A stretch of 64,000 bases of DNA from UBA7446 sp965656545 (GTDB taxonomy: Bacteria; Bacteroidota; Bacteroidia; Flavobacteriales; Flavobacteriaceae): assembly GCA_965656545.1 (NCBI GenBank), contig CBFHKZ010000005.1:1-64000 (forward strand), in the 5' to 3' direction. Of the stretch, positions 32,003-38,406 are shown piece after piece; the first letter of the stretch is position 1, and each line of letters opens with the position of its first letter. The position numbers and the translations under genes are program-made. Under the pieces are notes generated by a model. It was not told the DNA's origin. It saw nothing but the letters and a program-made list of their open reading frames with translations, and searched no databases.

Positions 32003-33461
32003 AGCAATTGTTATTGGTGCTGGCGTTGGCGGATTGGCAACAGCCATCCGGTTGGCCAAAAAAGGCTATGCCGTTGAGGTTTTTGAAGCCAACGACTATG
32101 TGGGCGGAAAGCTATCCACCTTTAATCTTGGGGATTACCACTTTGATGCAGGCCCATCGTTATTTACCATGCCCCAGTTTGTAGATGCGCTATTTGAACT
32201 GTGCGATGAAAACCCGACTGATTTTTTCCAGTATTCGCGAAAAGAAGTTGCCTGTCGCTATTTTTGGGAAGATGGGAAAACGCTTACGGCATATGGCGAT
32301 ACCAATCGCTTTGTGGAGGAAGTGGAAGACAAACTAGCGGTGCCTGCCACTACGCTTAAGCGTTATTTATCAAAAGCAAAAAAGAAATTTGACCGTACCC
32401 GTAGTTTGTTTTTGGAACACTCCTTACACAAATGGCAAACTTATTTGCGCAAGGAAACGCTCATAGGAATTGCCAATTATTTCTCATTTGAAATAGATAC
32501 TTCCTTAAACCGTGTGAATACGGCTCAGCTCAAAGAACCCCATTTGGTGCAATTTTACAATCGCTTTGCTACCTATAACGGTTCGAATCCGTACAAAACA
32601 CCTGGTATGATGACCTTGGTGCAGCATCTGGAACAGCATTATGGCACCTATATTCCCAAAAAGGGAATGGGCGATATCAGTGCTTCGTTATATGCACTTG
32701 CCAAACGCATGGGTGTCAGCTTTCATTTAAGCAGTCCTGTGACTGAAATCCTGGTTGAAAACAAAAAGGCAGTTGGCGTTCGTGTAAAAGAGGCAACGCA
32801 CGCTGCTGATTTGGTGGTATCTAATATGGACATAGTACCTACGTACAGGAAGCTACTTCCAAGCCAAAAACAACCCGAAAAAATCCTTTCACAAGAGCGC
32901 TCAAGTTCTGCGGTTATTTTTTATTGGGGTATCGCGAAATCCTTTCCACAACTCGACTTACACAACATCTTTTTTTCTGATGATTATAAGGAGGAGTTTG
33001 CTGCCATATTCAACACCAAAACGCTTTATCAAGATCCTACGGTTTATGTAAACATCACCAGCAAAGACGTTCCTGCCGATGCCCCAGTGGGCAAAGAAAA
33101 CTGGTTTGTGATGATCAATGCGCCCCACAACACAGGGCAAGACTGGACCGCTATGACACAACAGTTACGTGAATGGGTAATTGCCAAACTAAACCGTAAC
33201 CTCGATACCGACATTGCCCCACTTATTGAAGAAGAGTGGGTGATGACACCAGAAATAATAGCGCAACGTACGCAATCTTACTTGGGAGCCTTGTATGGTG
33301 CCTCATCAAATGATAAAATGGCTGCTTTTTTGCGGCATCCCAATTTTTCTCGTGAAATTTCAAACATGTATTTTTGTGGAGGGAGTGTACATCCAGGAGG
33401 AGGGATTCCCTTATGTTTGTTGTCGGCAAAAATTGTAAGCGATTTAATTCCAACGCCATGA
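31995..33461 (+). CDS. crtD: Carotenoid 3,4-desaturase (CrtD-like)
   Basis: This 488-residue FAD-dependent member of the CrtI superfamily has VIGAGVGGLATAIRLAKKGYAVEVFEAN (FAD motif), GGKLSTFNLGDYHFDAGPSLFTMPQ and, at the C-terminus, MYFCGGSVHPGGGIPLCLLSAKIV. It differs clearly from the CrtI at 21887. Its place between the CrtA-like and CruF genes points to desaturation of the 1-hydroxy end group at C-3,4. It overlaps both neighbours (8 bp upstream, ATGA downstream), so the three proteins are translated as one coupled set. The gene symbol rests on context as well as sequence. Confidence 0.8.
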   Translation: MTKAIVIGAGVGGLATAIRLAKKGYAVEVFEANDYVGGKLSTFNLGDYHFDAGPSLFTMPQFVDALFELCDENPTDFFQYSRKEVACRYFWEDGKTLTAYGDTNRFVEEVEDKLAVPATTLKRYLSKAKKKFDRTRSLFLEHSLHKWQTYLRKETLIGIANYFSFEIDTSLNRVNTAQLKEPHLVQFYNRFATYNGSNPYKTPGMMTLVQHLEQHYGTYIPKKGMGDISASLYALAKRMGVSFHLSSPVTEILVENKKAVGVRVKEATHAADLVVSNMDIVPTYRKLLPSQKQPEKILSQERSSSAVIFYWGIAKSFPQLDLHNIFFSDDYKEEFAAIFNTKTLYQDPTVYVNITSKDVPADAPVGKENWFVMINAPHNTGQDWTAMTQQLREWVIAKLNRNLDTDIAPLIEEEWVMTPEIIAQRTQSYLGALYGASSNDKMAAFLRHPNFSREISNMYFCGGSVHPGGGIPLCLLSAKIVSDLIPTP

Positions 33462-34117
33462 AAGATTACCTAATTCCAGTGACAAACACGACCAAAATAT
33501 CGGTTGGGCTTATTTGGCTGTTCCATATTTCAGGCCTTTTTGGAATTCTTTTTATTGATCGGGAGTTGTTTTTAGAAACGACGCCGATAAACTTATTTGT
33601 AACCTTTATCATGCTATTTGTCAACCAACAACAAATGGACAAGGGCGTGGCTTTGGCTGCGGGTTTTGCTTTTATTGTGGGTTTTGCTGTGGAGTTTTTG
33701 GGTGTCAATTACGGACTTATTTTTGGGGAGTATGCCTATGGCAACAATCTGGGCTTAAAAGTAGGTGGCGTGCCATTACTGATAGGAGCCAACTGGGTCA
33801 TGCTAACCTTTATAACAGGTGCTGTGGCTGCCATATTTTTTAATACATCTGCTATAAAAGCGGCTGCATTTGGCGCATTTCTAATGGTACTTATCGATTT
33901 GGTGATAGAGCCTGTAGCCCCAAAGTTTGATTTTTGGGAGTTTGCGGATGTTACGGCTCCTTTGTCTAATTATATTGGATGGTTTTTGGTTGCCTTTCCC
34001 ATACAGTGGGTTTATCAAACACAAGTACAACTTAAAGACCGTGTTTTTTCATTTCACTTGGTTTTGGTGCAGTTTTTCTTTTTTGGCGCATTTAGCCTTA
34101 TTCAATTAGCCTCGTAG
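33458..34117 (+). CDS. cruF: CruF-family carotenoid 1',2'-hydratase
   Basis: This 219-residue integral membrane protein begins MKDYLIPVTNTTKISVGL. About seven hydrophobic segments carry the family pattern (GFAFIVGFAVEFLGVNYGLIFGEYAYG, GVPLLIGANWVMLTFITGAVA, ALMVLIDLVIEPVAPKFDFWEF-like and YIGWFLVAFPIQWVYQ). CruF adds water to the psi-end of gamma-carotene or lycopene. A start at 33374 would bury 84 bp in crtD; the ATG at 33458 in the ATGA overlap is preferred. Oddly, its last codons and TAG stop are formed by the first ten bases of a tRNA-Arg gene on the same strand. Confidence 0.87.
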   Translation: MKDYLIPVTNTTKISVGLIWLFHISGLFGILFIDRELFLETTPINLFVTFIMLFVNQQQMDKGVALAAGFAFIVGFAVEFLGVNYGLIFGEYAYGNNLGLKVGGVPLLIGANWVMLTFITGAVAAIFFNTSAIKAAAFGAFLMVLIDLVIEPVAPKFDFWEFADVTAPLSNYIGWFLVAFPIQWVYQTQVQLKDRVFSFHLVLVQFFFFGAFSLIQLAS

Positions 34118-34179
34118 TTCAACGGATAGAATAGAAGTTTCCTAAACTTTAGATCCAGGTTCGATTCCTGGCGAGGCTA
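34108..34179 (+). tRNA. tRNA-Arg (CCT)
   Basis: The acceptor AGCCTCG (34108-34114) pairs with CGAGGCT (34172-34178), with discriminator A at 34179. The anticodon loop TTCCTAA gives anticodon CCT, and the T-arm is CCAGG-TTCGATT-CCTGG. CCA is not encoded. The first ten bases double as the 3' end of cruF, including its stop codon. The 15 bases ATTCCTGGCGAGGCT of its 3' end (34164-34178) recur at 34251-34265. Confidence 0.93.
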
Positions 34180-34254
34180 CTTGTTGCCTTGACAGCGGTG
34201 CCTTGGCACCAGATGCGTAGCATCGCATCGAAGTTTATGCCCTGAGGGTAATTC
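34177..34254 (+). repeat. Cassette-flanking repeat, copy 1
   Basis: The block beginning CTACTTGTTGCCTTGAC at the very 3' end of tRNA-Arg, through CATCGAAGTTTATGCCCTG, to GGGTAATT is repeated at 37686-37748. This copy has an extra 14 bp (agcggtgccttggc). Confidence 0.75.
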
Positions 34255-34265
34255 CTGGCGAGGCT
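34251..34265 (+). repeat. Duplicated 3' end of tRNA-Arg (att-like core)
   Basis: ATTCCTGGCGAGGCT is an exact 15-bp copy of the tRNA-Arg 3' end, 87 bp downstream. This is the pattern left by site-specific integration at a tRNA gene. Confidence 0.65.
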
Positions 34266-34383
34266 TCGCAGTACTGGATTTTTAACTTTGATATGTGTTT
34301 TTTTGACTTAAAAATCTTGAGATAATTTCCACCATTTTTACTCCTTTGAAACAAATAAGTCAGATTTTTTGTTATTTTATTGG

Positions 34384-37131
34384 ATGAAAAAATACCTGCC
34401 CCTTATTTTTTTGTTGATTCTAACCTTGGTGGTTATAGAACAACAAGCTGTACCATCCGAGAATAGGCCAATAATATCTTCAGATAAAATTGAAAGAAAA
34501 GAAAAGAAAACAGCAGCCGAAAGGCAATTGTTTTCCGAAGAGCGGCTTAAACATGAGTATGAGATCCAAAAAAACCCGATGACTGGATTAATACCGCCAG
34601 AAGAAAAGCGTTTGGAGCTTAACAATTCCATGTTAGCTAGACAAAAACAATACAGCATCCAACCAAATAGAACCAACAAATTCTCTATTCTAACTTCAAG
34701 TGCATATACCTCAAGAGGCCCATCAAATTTTGGTGGGAGAACAAGAGCGTTGGTTGTTGACATAAGCGATCCTACTAGTAATACAATTATTGCAGGAGGT
34801 GTTAGTAGCGGGGTGTTTAGAACTACGAATGGTGGTAACAGTTGGGTAAAAGTATCTGCAAATGATGAAATCCACAACGTTACTGCAATCGCTCAAGATC
34901 CGAGACCCGGATTTCAAAATATTTGGTATTACGGAACAGGAGAAAGGTTAGGAAACAGTGCTATCTTAGGTGGTTTTAATTATTTAGGAAACGGAATATG
35001 GAAATCCACGGATGGTGGCCTTACATGGAACCAAATTCCAGAAACGAAATCTGATTACAACACATATGATTCGTTTTTAGATTTTATATTTGCAATTGAG
35101 GTAAGCCCTACTACTGGTGATTTATTAATTGCCGCAACTGCTAGGATATTCAGGTTTGATGGGACTACGCTGACCACTGAACTTGGACAAAACAGCAGTT
35201 CTTTTATCACAGATGTTTTAGTTAATAGCGATGGACGAGTCTATGCTGCCTTTGATGGGCGTGATACTCAAAACGGAGTTTGGACCTCCCCTACAGGAAG
35301 TGGTTCATGGACTAGAATTTCGGAAAATACCAAAACCGTTGGTTGGGAATCTGCTGGCAGAATTGTCCTTGGGGCGGCACCATCAAATGAAAACATCATT
35401 TATGCCCTTTTCAATAACGGTGACGGTGATAATAAAGATGAAGATGCCGGTGAATTTATTGAGGCAGATCTGTGGAAGTACGATGCTGTAACGGGAACAT
35501 GGACGGATTATTCAGACAAGTTACCAGACGAACCAGGTGGAGATTTAAAAGGGAATGACCCATTTGCGATACAAGAAGGATATGATTTGGTTGTTAGTGT
35601 AAAACCAGATAATGAAAACTTTGTTACGATTGGTGGGACAAATGCTTATAAAATTGAAAACATTGTCAATGATGCAACATTTACAAGAATAGGGGGCTAT
35701 ACGAGTAACACAAGTTATGGGTCGTATGCTGTAGGCGGAGTTGAACATCACCCTGACATCCATGCACTAGTTTATGATCCAAATAATTCGAATATTCTCT
35801 TTTCTGGCACAGATGGAGGTGTTCATAAGACCACGAACATCGATGCAGACCAAGTGGCTTGGCAAAGTCTAAATAACAATTACATAACCTATCAATTTTA
35901 TCATATTGCAATGGACCCATTGACAGGAAGTGATTTTGTTATGGGTGGGGCGCAAGATAATGGTACAAAATATGGTGGTTCAGGCTTTGGACGTCTAACA
36001 GACAATACCTCTATGAAACACTATTATGGAGGAGATGGCGTGGCTGTTGGTATAGCCAGAAGGGGCGCAAATAATGACATTTTTCAACTTTACTACGGAA
36101 CTCAAAACGGATATATTGAAACTGCTAATTACCTGTTTTCTAGAGAGTTAACACCCGACAAATCTGACAGTCAATTTATAACATACTTCTATCTCGACCC
36201 TGATAACACAGAACAATTATATTATGCTGGAAAATCCATATTATATAAAACGAATGACGCAGAAAATGTAACTACTAAAACTTGGGATAATTTAGGCGCT
36301 TTGGCAAGTGGTGAAGATCTTAAAACTTTTGCAACCACGAGGGGAGCTTATGATACGACATCAAGTTATTTATTAATTGGAGGTGATAAAGGCGGGGTAT
36401 ATAGACTTAATGACCCTAAAAACGCCACAGCACTTAGTGATGCAGTTAACATAACGCCTCCTCAGGCATCAACAATAGATAAGACAATTGTTAGTGGGCT
36501 GGCGATTCATCCGACAAATCCTGATATTGTTATGGCTGTTTATGGAAACTATGGAATCAACAATATTTTTATTACCAAAAATGCTACTTCCAACACCCCT
36601 ACATGGTCTTTAGCAGAAAACAATTTAAATGCACATTCGATACGATCAGCTGCAATAGTAGCATTACAAAATGAAGACATCTATTATGTGGGTACAGGAA
36701 GAGGGCTGTACGCATCGAGCGACCCCATAAATAATGATTGGGAAATTGAAGGCGCAAATGAAATTGGGTTTGCTGTAGTTAGTGGCTTAGCGCTTCGACC
36801 ATCTGACAATAGGCTCATAATTGGAACACATGGTAATGGGATGTTTGAAACAACAGTTTCAGGAACCTTGTCTATTATTGACAATAAATCAAGTGTAGCA
36901 GAATTAACGCTGTTTCCTAATCCAACAGCGTCAGAACTAAATATAAAACTTAGCAACAGTCACATCAATAAAAAAATGACGTATGAAATTTTAGATATTA
37001 CAGGAAAACGAGTGCTAACAGGATTTACAGAAAACAACAAAGTAGATGTAGCGTCTTTAAATCCTGGAATATATATTTTTAGCTTACGCGTCAATGATGA
37101 AAATAAATTTTCAAAATTCATCAAGAAATAA
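34384..37131 (+). CDS. Large T9SS-exported BNR/sortilin-type beta-propeller protein
   Basis: From the ATG at 34384 the protein has 915 residues. An N-terminal hydrophobic signal (MKKYLPLIFLLILTLVVIEQQ) is followed by a charged stretch (about 30-75). Two or more beta-propeller blades sets carry Asp-box-like repeats (GVFRTTNGGNSW, GIWKSTDGGLTWNQIP, GGVHKTTN, SILYKTND). A T9SS type A sorting domain lies at about 845-915 (LTLFPNPTASELNIKLSN... FSKFIKK). Such proteins resemble VPS10/sortilin-like or BNR propellers and are placed on or released from the cell surface. The ligand is unknown. It forms a two-gene unit with the next lipoprotein gene (2 bp gap) inside a repeat-flanked cassette. Confidence 0.85.
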   Translation: MKKYLPLIFLLILTLVVIEQQAVPSENRPIISSDKIERKEKKTAAERQLFSEERLKHEYEIQKNPMTGLIPPEEKRLELNNSMLARQKQYSIQPNRTNKFSILTSSAYTSRGPSNFGGRTRALVVDISDPTSNTIIAGGVSSGVFRTTNGGNSWVKVSANDEIHNVTAIAQDPRPGFQNIWYYGTGERLGNSAILGGFNYLGNGIWKSTDGGLTWNQIPETKSDYNTYDSFLDFIFAIEVSPTTGDLLIAATARIFRFDGTTLTTELGQNSSSFITDVLVNSDGRVYAAFDGRDTQNGVWTSPTGSGSWTRISENTKTVGWESAGRIVLGAAPSNENIIYALFNNGDGDNKDEDAGEFIEADLWKYDAVTGTWTDYSDKLPDEPGGDLKGNDPFAIQEGYDLVVSVKPDNENFVTIGGTNAYKIENIVNDATFTRIGGYTSNTSYGSYAVGGVEHHPDIHALVYDPNNSNILFSGTDGGVHKTTNIDADQVAWQSLNNNYITYQFYHIAMDPLTGSDFVMGGAQDNGTKYGGSGFGRLTDNTSMKHYYGGDGVAVGIARRGANNDIFQLYYGTQNGYIETANYLFSRELTPDKSDSQFITYFYLDPDNTEQLYYAGKSILYKTNDAENVTTKTWDNLGALASGEDLKTFATTRGAYDTTSSYLLIGGDKGGVYRLNDPKNATALSDAVNITPPQASTIDKTIVSGLAIHPTNPDIVMAVYGNYGINNIFITKNATSNTPTWSLAENNLNAHSIRSAAIVALQNEDIYYVGTGRGLYASSDPINNDWEIEGANEIGFAVVSGLALRPSDNRLIIGTHGNGMFETTVSGTLSIIDNKSSVAELTLFPNPTASELNIKLSNSHINKKMTYEILDITGKRVLTGFTENNKVDVASLNPGIYIFSLRVNDENKFSKFIKK

Positions 37132-37133
37132 CA

Positions 37134-37604
37134 ATGAAAACGATTTTTGCGGCATTGATTTTGTTTGGCGGAGTATCCTGCTCAAATAAATATGTGCTTG
37201 ATAAAAACCCTGAAGTTAAAATTGCCAAAGCCCATTATAAAAAATGGGCCTCAGGAGTGAGAGGTGGCGGTTCTGGCTTTATCATCTTTATTAATCTCAA
37301 AAAAGAGTACAATCTTGAAAAAGAGAATATTAAATTACTAAAGGTGTATTTTAAAGGGGGTAACAGTAATTTGAAAAAGCAATCTAAAAGCTTGTACCAA
37401 GGATATATAGCATCAACAAATAGCACCATTGATATAGAATTAGACCCCTTGCCAAAAGATGTTGAGAACCAAAATCTAAAACAAGAAAAAACACCATTTA
37501 ATTTATCTAATGATGAGGCAGTGTTGTGCTTTATTAAAAATGGAAAGAAGCGGTATCAAAAAATTATCTTGAAAGAACAGGTACTAAAAAACATCCCAAT
37601 GTAA
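37134..37604 (+). CDS. Small lipoprotein, cassette partner, function unknown
   Basis: This 156-residue protein has a lipoprotein signal (MKTIFAALILFGGVSC, cysteine 16). The mature domain begins with a basic segment (IAKAHYKKWASGVRGGGSGFIIFINL) and continues as a beta-rich fold (NIKLLKVYFKGGNSNLKKQSKSLYQGYI). It follows the propeller gene by 2 bp. I do not recognise the family. Linkage suggests it serves the propeller protein, perhaps as an outer-membrane partner. Confidence 0.7.
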   Translation: MKTIFAALILFGGVSCSNKYVLDKNPEVKIAKAHYKKWASGVRGGGSGFIIFINLKKEYNLEKENIKLLKVYFKGGNSNLKKQSKSLYQGYIASTNSTIDIELDPLPKDVENQNLKQEKTPFNLSNDEAVLCFIKNGKKRYQKIILKEQVLKNIPM

Positions 37605-37685
37605 TGCCGTTTAACAGTGACAGTATTCAAAGCCGTAAAAATGACTTACTATAAGCAAGAATGCAGATCCAAAAGTCAATAGGGA

Positions 37686-37748
37686 CTACTTGTTGCCTTG
37701 ACACCAGATGTGTAGCATCGAATCGAAGTTTATGCCCTGCGGGTAATT
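37686..37748 (+). repeat. Cassette-flanking repeat, copy 2
   Basis: This direct repeat of 34177-34254 (CTACTTGTTGCCTTGAC... CATCGAAGTTTATGCCCTG) lacks the 14-bp insert. It sits just after the second cassette gene and 19 bp before the Rieske gene stop. Confidence 0.75.
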
Positions 37749-37766
37749 TCTCAAGCGAAGCGGTAA

Positions 37767-38246
37767 CTATATGGTCAGCGTAAGGGTGTCCCCATTAAGT
37801 ACCGAGTTGTAGCAAGCTAAGGAACTAGAATTGTCGCAGTCTGTTGAAAAAGAAGTGTTGGCGTGTTTGCAATTAAAGGAATTGCCATTATTTGTCAATT
37901 CCCATTGATCGTTTTTGCCGTGTGTCGTACATACATTGGAATAAGCCTGAATCTCAGTTGACGAGATACGCAAAAACAGCGCAGGAATCCCGATATTTTT
38001 CCCATTCATCCAACCCCCTGAATTGTTGATTTGATCAAAATTACTATTTGTTAAATCAATAGTATACGTATTTCCGCTTTTGGTGTATCCTGAATCCGTT
38101 CCGGTACCTGTACCTGAACCCGTGTTGGGATTTGTGGTAGCTACGTCATCGTCTCCACTACTACAAGCTTCAAGAAAACTCAACCCAAAAAAGGCAAAGG
38201 CTACTGTGGGGCATACTTCTTTCAAAAAATGTCTTCTGCTTTTCAT
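37767..38246 (-). CDS. Tat-exported Rieske-like lipoprotein with swapped ligand motif
   Basis: From the ATG at 38246 the protein has 159 residues. The twin-arginine signal is MKSRRHFLKEVCPTVAFAFF, and a lipobox (LEAC) gives a lipoprotein. A Thr/Gly-rich linker (about 35-55) follows, then a Rieske-type [2Fe-2S] domain (about 60-159). The canonical ligand pattern is CxH...CxxH; here it reads VCTTHGKND (CxxH), 16 residues, then NCKHANTSF (CxH), so the two histidine spacings are exchanged while the overall length is kept. Two more cysteines follow (TDC, LACYN). It would be an electron-transfer protein in the periplasm or at the outer membrane. No partner oxygenase is adjacent. Confidence 0.75.
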   Translation of the reverse strand: MKSRRHFLKEVCPTVAFAFFGLSFLEACSSGDDDVATTNPNTGSGTGTGTDSGYTKSGNTYTIDLTNSNFDQINNSGGWMNGKNIGIPALFLRISSTEIQAYSNVCTTHGKNDQWELTNNGNSFNCKHANTSFSTDCDNSSSLACYNSVLNGDTLTLTI

Positions 38247-38372
38247 GTTTTTTATTTTAAATATAAAAAATAAAATGTTAAACAGAACCCTCACAGTGTT
38301 GTAAAAAAGTCCATGTTATGCAAAGGGATATCTCTGTAAGCACAAATTGAGTTTACTTATAGTCGTTCTAAT

Positions 38373-38392
38373 TGTATACATTTGTGTCTACA
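38373..38392 (+). promoter_or_regulatory. Operator-like repeat at the regulator start (site F)
   Basis: TGTATACA-TTTG-TGTCTACA contains two half-sites of the same kind as the locus operators but with a 12-bp period. It ends 14 bp before the GTG start of the regulator, and no -7 box follows at the usual distance. It may therefore mediate autoregulation rather than activation. Confidence 0.45.
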
Positions 38393-38406
38393 TAAAATAG
38401 CCAAAC

